DNA of 64,000 nt from Henningerozyma blattae CBS 6284 (taxonomy: Eukaryota > Ascomycota > Saccharomycetes > Saccharomycetales > Saccharomycetaceae), in the NCBI RefSeq assembly GCF_000315915.1, contig NC_020188.1, positions 1,319,501-1,383,500 on the forward strand, written 5' to 3'. Shown piece after piece: positions 1 through 10,028 of this stretch; position 1 is the first letter of the stretch; the number at the start of each line of letters is the position of its first letter. Both the position numbers and the translations under genes were made by a program. The notes beneath the pieces are model-generated. The model did no database searches and had not been told where the DNA came from. It saw nothing but the letters and a program-made list of their open reading frames with translations.

Positions 1-2
1 CG

Positions 3-761
3 AAGAGTACCCATGTGTCTATTTCAGGACTACCTGAAAACATTGAAAAGGCTAAATTAAAAATTAATGATATTCTCGCAGAATTTACCACTACTAACAC
101 TAAAGAAGTTATTGTGCCAGCTCAATACCAAGAATTTGTCTCTCAACATGGATTTTTTTTGCAAACGTTAAGATTCAACCATAATATCAATGTAAAATAT
201 GGTTCTGATTCTAGAAGAGCCATGAAATTCTCTAAACCAAGTTTTAATATACCAGACAAAAAAATTAGAACAGAAGGCCTTTCGAGCAAGAAAAATATTA
301 CATTCACCGTTGAAAAATTCAGGGATGGATCTAATATTAATTGGAAAAAACAAAAACCAATATCATGGATTCTTGAATATGACCCATTGGATTTTAATGT
401 TTTAGAATTCGAAGATAAAGAATTGGAACAACTCTTCCCTGAGATGAATGGAAATAATAATGAAAATATCAAAAATAATGCCAATGACGCTCTAGAGGTA
501 GCTCAAAATATTTTACAAAATCGAATTGAACTAGCTAAGAGAGCCAACTATGCTGGATACATTTGGTGTTCAAATCCTAAAAGATTTACTAAAGTCATTG
601 GATCTGGTGGTTCAAGAATTAATGAAATTAGAAGAAAAACTGAAACATTAATCATTATTCCAAGAAAAACAAAAAATGAAAAAGATATTATTTTTATAAG
701 AGGTACAGAGGAACAAGTCAGGGAGGCTGGCAATATGATTTTAGAGAGTTTAAAGAACTAG
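3..761 (+). CDS. SCP160: C-terminal part of Scp160-like multi-KH RNA-binding protein (5' truncated by window edge)
   Basis: The frame is open from the first complete codon at the window edge, so the N-terminal part lies outside. What remains is about 250 residues with KH-type sequence. The last 70 residues form a clear KH domain with a GSGG loop (VIGSGGSRINEIRR) and a typical LES-K ending. A more divergent KH-like stretch (ISGLPENIEKAK) lies at the very start. Scp160 is a vigilin-type protein with many KH repeats that binds polysomes and mRNAs at the endoplasmic reticulum. The family assignment is direct. The SCP160 name rests on the next gene being ARP4, which is the SCP160 neighbour in S. 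cerevisiae on the same strand. The first ATG-like triplet near base 13 is out of frame and is not a start. Confidence 0.85.
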   Translation, partial: KSTHVSISGLPENIEKAKLKINDILAEFTTTNTKEVIVPAQYQEFVSQHGFFLQTLRFNHNINVKYGSDSRRAMKFSKPSFNIPDKKIRTEGLSSKKNITFTVEKFRDGSNINWKKQKPISWILEYDPLDFNVLEFEDKELEQLFPEMNGNNNENIKNNANDALEVAQNILQNRIELAKRANYAGYIWCSNPKRFTKVIGSGGSRINEIRRKTETLIIIPRKTKNEKDIIFIRGTEEQVREAGNMILESLKN

Positions 762-1742
762 TTATTAATTGCTTCTGTATACTTCAGTCTTATTATTAGT
801 TTAATATTAAAGTGTGCAATATATTTAGCGAATTTATATTTTAGCCATGGAGAGAAATTATGGGAATAATCTTAATATTCCCCCAGAGGCGTAGTGTAAA
901 AGACATTTTAAATTAGCTACAAATATGAGACTCAAGTATGGTTGTGAAGTACTATGTATTGTAAATATAATCTCATGAAAATTATTTTTAGAAGAAAAGT
1001 AATATTTCCAGAATCTTAAAAACAAAATTGAGACTGAATCACTTTTAAATTATGCACTGTCGAAAAACGCTACCTTAATATTCATTTAGAAAAAGGAAAG
1101 ATAAATATTAGTGAATTATTTAGAGCTGGGGAACCTTTCTAAAACTTTTTTTAGATGTATAAGAAGTCCAGAATAATCATTTTTGCTAAACAATGCCGGA
1201 GTTTTTGTTTAAATGATAGTGCTATCAACAAAGAGATCAATAATTCTATTATCTCCTGACAAAACTTTTTAAGCAGAAAAGCATTAAACAAAATACGAGA
1301 ATGAAACGTGAAAAAAGAAGTATATACAACTTGATGTATTATGAAGTAATTGGCTAGCTAAGATATATCTTAATATTAGCGATGATTTTGAAGGTTTGTG
1401 TTGGAAAATAGGATCCTACATTTATAGAGCATCACATATAGCACAAATATTTTTGCTAGTCGACGATTATTAATAATTCTACTAATCTCTCTTTGAGAGG
1501 TACACATTTTTTATTATATATATATATATATATATTTTGAAAATATTTGGAAGGCATTGTAAGCTAATTTAACAGGCTAATTATGTTCGCGTTCGTCTAA
1601 ATGAAAATAAAAATTAAATATACTTCCTTAAATAACAGATCTTTCAAATAACAATATAAAAAACAACATCATACTCTCCTAATAGAATCTCATTAAAAAA
1701 ATTCGCAGGCAAGTAGCACATTAGTTTTAGAAGTTATAAACT
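762..1742. other. Intergenic region SCP160-ARP4
   Basis: This 981-base AT-rich stretch has no ORF of note on either strand. It holds a (TA)n run at about 1516-1537. At 832-842 it has an exact match to the 11-base ARS consensus (ATTTATATTTT). No RNA gene was seen. It supplies the ARP4 promoter. Confidence 0.6.
1515..1537. repeat. (TA)n microsatellite
   Basis: A simple dinucleotide TA run lies about 205 bases upstream of the ARP4 start. It could serve as a TATA-like or nucleosome-poor element, but that is inference. Confidence 0.8.
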
Positions 1743-3533
1743 ATGTCTAATTCAACATTACAAGTCTATGGAGGAGATGAGATTACTGCAATTGTCATAG
1801 ATCCTGGGTCCTACTCAACTAACATTGGGTATTCTGGCACAGATTGCCCCCAAGCTATTTTACCTTCAAGTTATGGCTATTATACTGGAGATAATGCTGA
1901 AATTACAAAATCAATTGGTAAAAAATCTAGTGATGAAAGTGAATCTGAAGAAAGTGATAGAAAGAGTGCCAGCATAGATGCTGGATCGAATACTTCTACT
2001 AATGAAACAGATGATAATGAAAACTCAAACAAGAGGGATAATTCGAACCATAGTACCAAAAGCAATGATTCAGAGAACTCCTCCAAAGATAAAGATAAAG
2101 ATAAAGATAACGAGAAATCTTCAGATATAACTGGAGCTTATAGAGATGCCCAAAGACAAGAAAAAAACTCGAGGATTGTTTTTGACGAACCAAGTCTTAC
2201 TTATCCTAGATCTGACTATCAAGTTAAACGAATTATTGAAAATGGTATGGTTGCCGATTGGGATATAGCAGAAGAACAATGGTCTTGGGCTTTAAGGGAA
2301 AAATTATATATGGACTCATTTAAAGGTATTCCAGCTCTACTGACAGAACCTGTTTGGAATACCGTACAAAATAGAAAAAAATCTTTAGAAGTTCTTTTGG
2401 AGAAAATGGAATTTGAAGCTTGCTATTTGACTACAATTCCCACAAATGTGTCATTTGCCGCTGGGAAGCCAAATTGTTTAGTGGTTGACGTAGGACATGA
2501 TACCTGCAGTGTTAGCCCTGTTATTGATGGGATGACTTTAACGAAGAGCGTAAGAAGGAATTTCTTTGCAGGACGATACTTAAACAGATTGTTAGAGAAT
2601 TATATTAAACCAAGAGAAATAATACCTTTGTTTATGGTAGAAAAAAGGCGCCCCGAATTTAAACGTAAAATTTTTGATTTCAATATTGATCCATCAGTCA
2701 TATCTTATGCAAATGACCATCAATTTTTCCAAGAATGTAAAGAAACTTTATGCCAGATATATCCAAATAATTCATTTTTAGCGAACGTCAAGGATGAATT
2801 AGAATCATCGGCAAAAAGATCTATTGAAGCTCCATGGGGTGAAAAAATAGAATTCGATAATATGACTCGTTTTGGATTTGCTGAGGAGTTATTTAATCCA
2901 AATGAGTCAAACATACCTGATAATTGGAACACATCAAAAGATGGGATTGTTGAAACATGGCATAACGATTATATTCCATTGAAGAGAAATAGACCCAATA
3001 CAAATATAAAGGATAAAGAAAATAATAATAATGGAAACAATAATAATGACGAGACATCGAAAGAGCACACTGCAGATGCCATTCTGGCTCCAACCAATGC
3101 TGATACTCCATCTGAAAATATCAATGAGAACGGTAAAAGATCAATCGAAGATGGCGAAAATGTTGATGTTCCAAAAAAAAGCGATAAAAAGGATATTGAC
3201 AACATCATACCTGGTATCGCAGATTTGGTGGAAGCAACAGTCAATTCTAGTGATGTTGATTTACGTGCAACTCTTGCTCATAATGTAATTTTAACAGGTG
3301 GAACATCCTTAATTCCAGGTCTTGCTGATAGACTAATGTATGAATTGAATAAAAAACTACCTGCTTTAAAGTTTAGAATTTTATCTTCTGGTCATAGAAG
3401 AGAAAGAAAATATCAGGCTTGGTTAGGTGGTAGCATTTTAACTAGTTTAGGGACATTTCATCAATTATGGGTTGGTAAAAGGGAATATGAAGAAGTAGGG
3501 CCAGATAGATTATTGAAAGATAGATTTAGATAA
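1743..3533 (+). CDS. ARP4: Actin-related protein 4, chromatin-remodelling subunit
   Basis: Nuclear actin-related protein shared by the NuA4 acetyltransferase, SWR1 and INO80 complexes. The N-terminus (LQVYGGDE, then VIDPGSYSTNIGYSG) and the C-terminus (HNVILTGGTSLIPGL and WLGGSILTSLGTFHQLWVGK) carry the actin-fold nucleotide-binding signatures in their Arp4 form. The product is 596 residues, against about 489 in S. cerevisiae. Most of the excess is a low-complexity, highly charged Ser/Asp/Glu/Lys/Asn insert at about residues 55-140, including a KDKDKDKD run. This replaces a short loop before IIENGMV. A second low-complexity stretch at about 410-470 corresponds to a variable region also present in the S. 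cerevisiae protein. It is in tandem with SCP160, as in S. cerevisiae. The start is the first ATG and matches the family N-terminus. Confidence 0.96.
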   Translation: MSNSTLQVYGGDEITAIVIDPGSYSTNIGYSGTDCPQAILPSSYGYYTGDNAEITKSIGKKSSDESESEESDRKSASIDAGSNTSTNETDDNENSNKRDNSNHSTKSNDSENSSKDKDKDKDNEKSSDITGAYRDAQRQEKNSRIVFDEPSLTYPRSDYQVKRIIENGMVADWDIAEEQWSWALREKLYMDSFKGIPALLTEPVWNTVQNRKKSLEVLLEKMEFEACYLTTIPTNVSFAAGKPNCLVVDVGHDTCSVSPVIDGMTLTKSVRRNFFAGRYLNRLLENYIKPREIIPLFMVEKRRPEFKRKIFDFNIDPSVISYANDHQFFQECKETLCQIYPNNSFLANVKDELESSAKRSIEAPWGEKIEFDNMTRFGFAEELFNPNESNIPDNWNTSKDGIVETWHNDYIPLKRNRPNTNIKDKENNNNGNNNNDETSKEHTADAILAPTNADTPSENINENGKRSIEDGENVDVPKKSDKKDIDNIIPGIADLVEATVNSSDVDLRATLAHNVILTGGTSLIPGLADRLMYELNKKLPALKFRILSSGHRRERKYQAWLGGSILTSLGTFHQLWVGKREYEEVGPDRLLKDRFR

Positions 3534-3840
3534 TTTTTTGCTAGATTATATATTTATATAATTGTATCATAATAATAACACAAACATAATAGCCAATCTA
3601 TCTTTTGCCAACTTGGGATTTTTTAGTAAACTAAAGTATGAGAATTCAATATATTTAAAACAACAAATAAATTACAATTTTTACCAAGGTAACAAACTAA
3701 AAGTACATATAAATGTGTAATATTAAAGTAAGGCATATATATATATATATGAAATCAAAATGTATAAAACAGTAAGATAAACAGAAATATATTAATTGGG
3801 TATAAAAAAGTCTTTAATAGATTACTTTCCGTTACCAAAT
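3534..3840. other. Convergent intergenic region ARP4-IML2
   Basis: AT-rich 3' region shared by two convergent genes, with an (AT)n run at about 3735-3750. It should contain polyadenylation signals for both. Nothing else seen. Confidence 0.6.
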
Positions 3841-6063
3841 TTAAGAAAGGGAATGCTCTACTCTACCTAAAGCAGCTTTTATCTTCATACCAATACGAGT
3901 ACTTAATTCATAATCTCCAGCATAATTAATAGCCCTTGTCAACCATTCTTTATCTTCTTCTAATCCATCAATGCCTTTTAGTTTCCAATTAAATAACGCA
4001 CGCTCATATAAGGCACTTGGGTATAACCATGGGTCTTCAGCTTTTTTGACATAGACAACTTTCCCATTTACCAGACTAAAAAATTCCGGTAACACTCGAA
4101 CGTCTAAAATATCACAACCTTCTTTGATATCACCTAATCTTCTTAAAACCAAAGAAACAAGGAAATTTTTAACTAATTCTGCGTCTTTATCCTTTGCATC
4201 AATAGCTGGATTACGATATTCAGTAATAACCCTCTTTGCTATGTTGACATTTTTTAATGACATTCTATTGAAACTATTATAGAAATAAGAAAGTTCATAT
4301 ACGGGCGAATTAGCAATTGAATCTAAAGGTTCATCTAAGCTTAACAAATCCTTAATTTGATTGTATTGAGTTACTTTTCTAGAAACAAATTTATCGAAGG
4401 GTAAGTTTCTTTGTTTAAAAGTTCTTTTTCCCAAATATTCTGGAGCTTTGAAAATCAACTCTGTAGCACGTTCTTTATAAAATTCTGCTTTATCATATTT
4501 TTCAATTCCTAGTTCATGACATCTCCATAATTCTAAATAGCAAGCCCCTGCAAAAAAGGAATACAAAGCATGAGACCAATCACTAACATCAATTAAAAAC
4601 AATAAATCTTCTGCAGCTCTTTCAAATTCACGTAAATGAACTAAGGTAATTGCTCTTTCGAAAACAAATAAAGCTTTAACTTGTCTCATTTGAATAGTTG
4701 TAACATCAATTGAATCCATTAATTCTACAGCTTCTTCTAATTTCCCATTACTAGCCAATAATTTAGCTTCATTTAACAACCATAAGGCACTATTTGGGAA
4801 AACAGCTCTTGTTTTTAAAACTGCTTGTTCTAAAATTTTTCCTCCATTCAATAGTGTATCTTCATCTAATTGATCTATTTCGCTCAAGTCAGCATTTAGA
4901 TCTGTAGTATGATTTGATTTTTGTACTTTATCAGATACTTCATTTTCATCTTCAGATCCTTTTTCAGAATTCTCTAATGAAGGAGTGATCTTTTTTGCTG
5001 GAATATCGAAATCTGAATCAGTGAATTGATAAGGACCATCATAATATAGCATTAAACCTAACAAACTAATGCAACCATGAACATTTCTTGATTGAGTAGC
5101 ATTCCATAATAAGCGTAACCCTTCAATTCTTGAACTTTTAAACCCAACAACGGATAAAACTGCTCCAATTGCAGGTGGAATCAAAGAAAGAACTACTTGT
5201 AAGATACCATAGCATAAGCTAACACCAGAAGAGATAAATTCATCAACAGTTGAAACTTGTTTACCATTAATCGAATCACTAAATGTCTTTTTTTGATTAT
5301 TCAAAGATAATTTTTTAAATGCTGCTAAACCTAATTCATCTCTAAATCTTTCATTTGAAGGTGAGTTACCAATATGCTCTCCCTTTAATCTTTCATTTCT
5401 CATTTCTTGAATCATTTCTATATAAGTTGAAATTTCTTCATCATTTTTTTCCTCCTCTGTTAATTCATATGGGAGATCAATAAAAGGGAATTCACTAGTC
5501 TCTGAGTTATTTTTTTTCTCCTCTTCAATTTTCCTCATATTTTCAAAAATCTCTTGCAACATAAAATAAACCTTTCTTAATTTATATAGAGCCTTTGCAG
5601 TCTCAATAACACTCTCACTAAAGATCATTAATAAAGCATGCAATAGACAAGATTCCGTGTAAGTGACTGCATATAAGGTACCTGGAGCATAAGAAGAACT
5701 TGATTTTAGATTTAACTTTTCAGAATTCTCTTTACTTTTCAAAGATAATTCTTCAGCTCTTGCCAAAGTTTCAGAAGCTTTTTTCATTTCATCCATTTCA
5801 AAACCTAAAGTTGCCTCTAAGAATTCAATAACACCTCTTGCTAGAACCGTACTTGTTTCTACAGTGTCAGCCTGATTATCAGCCTGATCTAACAACAATA
5901 AACCTTGTTCTGGTTTATCATCAAGAACAAAATCCATTGCCTTTAAAGACGTTTCAAATGTTAAAGTTTGTTTTAATAAAAGTTTTGATTTTTCCAATTG
6001 AGTCAATTCAATGACTGGCTCTTCACGAGCTCCCGTGATTGCACTGAGTAGATTGGAAAACAT
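3841..6063 (-). CDS. IML2: Iml2-like protein (IML2/YKR018C family, lipid-droplet inclusion clearance)
   Basis: Member of the Iml2/TTC39 family of helical, TPR-like proteins. S. cerevisiae IML2 and its duplicate YKR018C are about 730 residues, and Iml2 is linked to clearing protein inclusions at lipid droplets. The sequence shows the family blocks [20 protein letters not shown] near residue 75, [20 protein letters not shown] near 125, and a C-terminal repeat-rich half. The ORF opens 18 codons further upstream, but only from TTG. The first ATG, at 6063, gives [11 protein letters not shown] and 740 residues, so I use it. It sits between ARP4 and TAX4, as IML2 does in S. cerevisiae. Which duplicate it descends from cannot be told from one window. 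Confidence 0.92.
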   Translation of the reverse strand: MFSNLLSAITGAREEPVIELTQLEKSKLLLKQTLTFETSLKAMDFVLDDKPEQGLLLLDQADNQADTVETSTVLARGVIEFLEATLGFEMDEMKKASETLARAEELSLKSKENSEKLNLKSSSSYAPGTLYAVTYTESCLLHALLMIFSESVIETAKALYKLRKVYFMLQEIFENMRKIEEEKKNNSETSEFPFIDLPYELTEEEKNDEEISTYIEMIQEMRNERLKGEHIGNSPSNERFRDELGLAAFKKLSLNNQKKTFSDSINGKQVSTVDEFISSGVSLCYGILQVVLSLIPPAIGAVLSVVGFKSSRIEGLRLLWNATQSRNVHGCISLLGLMLYYDGPYQFTDSDFDIPAKKITPSLENSEKGSEDENEVSDKVQKSNHTTDLNADLSEIDQLDEDTLLNGGKILEQAVLKTRAVFPNSALWLLNEAKLLASNGKLEEAVELMDSIDVTTIQMRQVKALFVFERAITLVHLREFERAAEDLLFLIDVSDWSHALYSFFAGACYLELWRCHELGIEKYDKAEFYKERATELIFKAPEYLGKRTFKQRNLPFDKFVSRKVTQYNQIKDLLSLDEPLDSIANSPVYELSYFYNSFNRMSLKNVNIAKRVITEYRNPAIDAKDKDAELVKNFLVSLVLRRLGDIKEGCDILDVRVLPEFFSLVNGKVVYVKKAEDPWLYPSALYERALFNWKLKGIDGLEEDKEWLTRAINYAGDYELSTRIGMKIKAALGRVEHSLS

Positions 6064-6354
6064 TGTTGGTGCTATTTTTAATTTTTGCTTTTTTCTTTCG
6101 AGATTGTTAATTTCCAACTTGATAAGTAGTAAACTATTAATACTTGTTTAAATTTATCCTTTTATAAGGACAGATTTTGTCGTGTCAGGGGAATTCACCC
6201 CACGAGAACCCCTAAACCGTAATTTCTCGGAATTCGCGTATCAAAATTAATAAAAAAAATCACATTTTTTTATTCATAGGTATGCTTTGAATATATGTAT
6301 TTAAAAAATTAATTATGTGTATAAATAATAATAGGTCATTAAAAAAAGAGGTAT
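6064..6354. promoter_or_regulatory. IML2 upstream region with STRE-like elements
   Basis: A 290-base gap between two same-strand genes. It contains AGGGG at 6187-6191, CCCC at 6198-6201 and CCCCT at 6209-6213. These match or resemble the Msn2/Msn4 stress-response element (AGGGG/CCCCT), clustered 125-150 bases upstream of the IML2 ATG. Stress regulation is inferred only. Confidence 0.4.
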
Positions 6355-8229
6355 CTATAATTCTACGTTTTTCATCTCACGCTTAATATGTTTCATCTCT
6401 TGTTTCATTAGTTTCTTTTCATGCTGTTTTAATTTTTTCAAATGAACAGAATTTGTAACACCATAACCATCAGCACTTAACCAAACGTTTTGGTTAATTT
6501 CTGAAGGTAACTTTCTACCGTATAAACATTGATCTACAAGCCACATCCCCACTATAAAAGATCTTCGGGTTAGTGTTCCGTCTTTACGTGTATCGACCAT
6601 TTGATATATCTGTTTTAATAAGTCATCTGAAATCTTTGATCGTTGCCAAATATCTTTGACCACCAAATTTAATATTAAGCCTTCTTCCGGTAATTTTATG
6701 GAATGCTTACTGGAATGATTATTATAATTAATATCAAGATATGTATCATGCGGTTTATTTTTTATCAATCCATCTTTATCGATTATTATCTTTGGTGGTA
6801 ATGGCCTGCCCTTTTTCTCATCATCTGATAAAGCTTTATCAATTGAAAATACTGGTTTCTTGTTCGAGATTAAATTCTCCCACCAAGGTAAAAGAGTAAG
6901 GTATTGGTATCTGTTAGTTACCCATACACCTTCGTATCTTTTCCTTTCCATAGGGGTTAAAAAAGTATTATCTTGATGAGATTTCCATGGTTTATCTTCA
7001 TTAAATATTTGTTTACGATGATTATGATGAGCACGATGATGAATAGGATTTGCATTTGCATTTGCATTTGTCTTGGGTAATCTTGCTTTGCTATTTTTGG
7101 CTACTTGATTTAATGAATTTGTAATAACATTTGATTTATTCGAAGTTCCAGATAATATATGTCTATGGTGATGTTTTCTAGAAGATATTGTTAACATTTG
7201 AGGAGAAGTATTCCCTCCACTAGATATGGAAGCTGAATCTATTGAAGGAATAAAATTCTCTATTTTATTTTTAATACGATCTCTCTTTCTTTGTTTATAT
7301 AATCGGTGATGGTATTTCTTACTATTAGTTGAAGGCGGAAATTTATTATTAAATGGAGTGTCATTCATCATAGTGGCATCTATTTGGCCATTTATTGAAG
7401 AATCTCCATGATAGGTGGAATAAGGAGACGATATTGAAGACAGGGATTCAGATGAATCATTTGAATAAAATCGTTTCGAGGTATCTGAATTCATAGAAGA
7501 ATAATCTCTTTCATCATCTCCATCGTCATCATAATAATCAGAGTCTGAATCAGAGGAAGGCAATGATTCATGCTTATGATGAGTGGAATTCGAATCATTA
7601 CTAAAAGAATTTCTCATTGGGAAAATTAATAATTCAGGAGTGTTCTTAGTGGCCTTGACGCCAATAGCACCTACTTTTTGTAAATTTCTTTTCAGTTTAA
7701 AACGAGAAATTTTCAAATTAGAATTGGAAGATGAATTTTGATGATCTAAATTATTGATTCTCTTGTTATGCTTGTACAATTCCTTATCTGTTCTCAAAGT
7801 AGATCTTAGTTTCAATTTCGAAGGGTAGTCATTCTGCAATGGAGAGTCTGGTAAAGGTGGTGAATTGCTACCTATGATGGTGCTTACAGTGTTTGGTGAT
7901 GATGAGGTAGTCGATTTCGTAGTAGGGGTATAAGGTATGGCAATGGAGTTGGCAGTGCTTACAGTGGTGGTAGTAGTATTAGGTATTGAAAGAGATGGCT
8001 TTCTTCTTAATAGAGTGGTATCATCAGTAGAATATAGTTTTGAGAAATCTGGGGTTGTAAAACGAGAAGAAGGTGTGTTAGAAGAAGATACATCTATCAA
8101 CTTCGATGGATCTTTGTGAAAAATAGCCTGTGCAGCACTAACGGAAGGATCGTTAGTAGAACCTAGTGGTGAAGTTGGGGGGACTCGTCTTCTACGGTCT
8201 TGTTTCCTAAGAGGTTTGGTGGGAGGCAT
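6355..8229 (-). CDS. TAX4: EH-domain protein of the Tax4/Irs4 pair
   Basis: Tax4 and Irs4 are duplicates that carry a C-terminal Eps15-homology (EH) domain. They activate the inositol 5-phosphatase Inp51 and act in PI(4,5)P2 control, autophagy and cell-wall signalling. The first 420 residues are low-complexity, rich in Ser, Asn, His and basic residues. The EH domain lies at about residues 500-600, with LNLVVKDIWQRSKISDDLLKQIYQMVD and TRRSFIVGMWLVDQCLYGRKLP recognisable (read as two blocks). At 624 residues it is close to Tax4 (about 604). It is divergent from VPS51 next door, which in S. cerevisiae adjoins IRS4 rather than TAX4, so TAX4 versus IRS4 is undecided. Confidence 0.9.
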   Translation of the reverse strand: MPPTKPLRKQDRRRRVPPTSPLGSTNDPSVSAAQAIFHKDPSKLIDVSSSNTPSSRFTTPDFSKLYSTDDTTLLRRKPSLSIPNTTTTTVSTANSIAIPYTPTTKSTTSSSPNTVSTIIGSNSPPLPDSPLQNDYPSKLKLRSTLRTDKELYKHNKRINNLDHQNSSSNSNLKISRFKLKRNLQKVGAIGVKATKNTPELLIFPMRNSFSNDSNSTHHKHESLPSSDSDSDYYDDDGDDERDYSSMNSDTSKRFYSNDSSESLSSISSPYSTYHGDSSINGQIDATMMNDTPFNNKFPPSTNSKKYHHRLYKQRKRDRIKNKIENFIPSIDSASISSGGNTSPQMLTISSRKHHHRHILSGTSNKSNVITNSLNQVAKNSKARLPKTNANANANPIHHRAHHNHRKQIFNEDKPWKSHQDNTFLTPMERKRYEGVWVTNRYQYLTLLPWWENLISNKKPVFSIDKALSDDEKKGRPLPPKIIIDKDGLIKNKPHDTYLDINYNNHSSKHSIKLPEEGLILNLVVKDIWQRSKISDDLLKQIYQMVDTRKDGTLTRRSFIVGMWLVDQCLYGRKLPSEINQNVWLSADGYGVTNSVHLKKLKQHEKKLMKQEMKHIKREMKNVEL

Positions 8230-8745
8230 TCTTTTTTTTATTTTTTTTTTGGTTTTGAACTAATAGTTTATGATTATTAGGGGTTGATGATGAGATGCTG
8301 GCATTTGCAGGAATCGGTAGATGGATTCAGGTACTCTTTAGTATTTTTTTTATTTTTTTAATTCACTCTAGTGGAGATAAAAATTGTTGTGTGATGAAGA
8401 AGGTAATTTAAGTTTACTTTAACAGCAAAGACATCGATGAAGTACTAAGAGAGTAATATAATTGTCAATATTTATCCAGATAAATAAATAAATTCATTTG
8501 AGATTTCTAATTATCGGTAAGATTCAATTAATGCGGCAGTTTCCTGAATGGGCAAACCCCGAGCCGAAATGAAAAAAAATCGCAAAAGGGGAATTTTAGA
8601 GGGAAATGAATTCGTAAAATTAAACTTACATTGAATTGAAATGAAAGTTAAATGAGTATTTTAGCAAAAAAAACATGTCGTAACAAAGTACTGCATCAAT
8701 CAATTGATATAACGTGGTGGCACACAAGATAGTAGAAGAAAAAAA
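8230..8745. other. Divergent promoter region TAX4-VPS51
   Basis: A 516-base bidirectional promoter. It is AT-rich with T-runs close to TAX4 and A-runs close to VPS51. I recognise no strong factor site. Confidence 0.5.
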
Positions 8746-9174
8746 ATGACAGAACAGATTAGCCATAAAAAAAGTAACGAAGGGAATCCCCGTGCAAACA
8801 CGCAGAGTTCAGAACAACAAAAACGAGAACGCCGACGTCAATTAAAAGAATTCTACAAATTAGAAAACCCTCCTAAAAAACAGGAAGCTGATACAGATTC
8901 TACTAGTTCGACCATACTTGAGAGTTCCATTGAACCTGACACCACAATACCTGCTTCAACAACACCCACCATCAAAGATCATACTTTCCAGTGGTTATTG
9001 CATACTCACAATTCATTGCTTCAGAAGGAACTTGAAAGTAACAATGCCATTAAAAATACTATCTACGAAAACTACGTAGACTTGGTTAAAGTCCATGAAT
9101 TGCTTGCCATAAAATCAGCTCGTCAATCGCATGTCTCTGAACTAGAATCGATCTTAAACGAGATTATGGAGTAA
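8746..9174 (+). CDS. VPS51: Vps51, small subunit of the GARP tethering complex
   Basis: Vps51 joins Vps52, Vps53 and Vps54 in the GARP complex, which tethers endosome-derived vesicles at the late Golgi. Its N-terminus contacts the SNARE Tlg1. The product begins MTEQISHKKS, almost identical to the start of S. cerevisiae Vps51. It has a basic segment (RRRQLKEFYKLENP) near residue 30 and the family core NAIKNTIYENYVDLVKV near residue 100. The C-terminus looks helical. At 142 residues it is a little shorter than the S. cerevisiae protein (about 164). Lying between TAX4/IRS4 and an ALY gene, it matches the chromosome XI order IRS4-VPS51-ALY1. S. cerevisiae has lost VPS51 from the chromosome X copy. 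Confidence 0.93.
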   Translation: MTEQISHKKSNEGNPRANTQSSEQQKRERRRQLKEFYKLENPPKKQEADTDSTSSTILESSIEPDTTIPASTTPTIKDHTFQWLLHTHNSLLQKELESNNAIKNTIYENYVDLVKVHELLAIKSARQSHVSELESILNEIME

Positions 9175-10028
9175 CACTTCTATTGCTCTTCATTTTTTTA
9201 TACATCCCCCATAGCATGATTCTGACACCAACTACTAGCATCACCATATCGCGTTTATATTCACATATTTAATTATATAGACATCAAATACTCTACAGAC
9301 CTCCTTCCTCGATTACAATCATCAAAAACATTCAAGCACCAAACGCCCTCAATGCAATGCACCCTACCTTATTTTTGACTTTTTTTTCCATTTTTAATGG
9401 AATAAGAATGTGGAACTCCTTACTGTTGCTATGGCTACTAAGGGAAATAAATAACCGGAACAGGTATTTCAGGTGCACCGTCACCTGACACTTACATAAG
9501 CATCTTAAGAAAGTTAACACCGTAACCCTTCAAAATTCAAACTTCAATGCTTGACTCTAGTACACACTACCTTGAATTGCAAAAACACAGTCTATTATAG
9601 CCCACTTTATACTACTAGACATTATTATATACAATTTTTCCAAGACTATACGTCACCACTTTTTTTCAGCACGTGCCGGCATTCCTTGCGGTCGGCTTAT
9701 GTGAAATACTCATATATAAATACCATATATTTAGCGCATGCCAAAAACATCGAGCCGAGTTCCGAATCTGCAATTATATACTAATACTAATATTATTCCT
9801 ATAATATAATATATTATAATATTCTTATACTATATTATACATACTTCATTACAAGTTCTAGACATTATTAAACCATCAGGTACTGTACCACACGGAACTT
9901 CCGATAGAAAGGAAAAAATTTTTACCATTAAGATACTATTAATATAATATATTTTATTTGAAATAAAAAAAAAACCCCAAAAAAAAACCAAATTAAGTTA
10001 GTATACATATTTTCATAAGCCACTCACC
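9175..10028. other. Intergenic region VPS51-ALY
   Basis: An 854-base region. It holds a 7-base inverted repeat (TCAGGTG/CACCTGA, 9469-9475 and 9482-9488). A short GC-rich patch with CACGTG at 9670-9675 is followed by GCCGGC and GCGGTCGG. Very AT-rich DNA at 9775-9850 and an A-run at 9965-9990 lie close to the ALY start. Two short ORFs here look spurious; the plus-strand one (9551-9784) begins at TTG. Confidence 0.55.

Noticed and set aside
1398..1425. TGTTGGAAAATAGG resembling the start of a Ty LTR
   Set aside because: Only the first few bases match and no matching LTR end, target-site duplication or second copy was found.
6064..6117. Upstream extension of IML2 to a TTG start (similarly SRS2, MDV1, PAM16 and the YKR045C-like gene)
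   Set aside because: Yeast genes almost always start at ATG, and for IML2, SRS2 and PAM16 the first in-frame ATG matches the family N-terminus.
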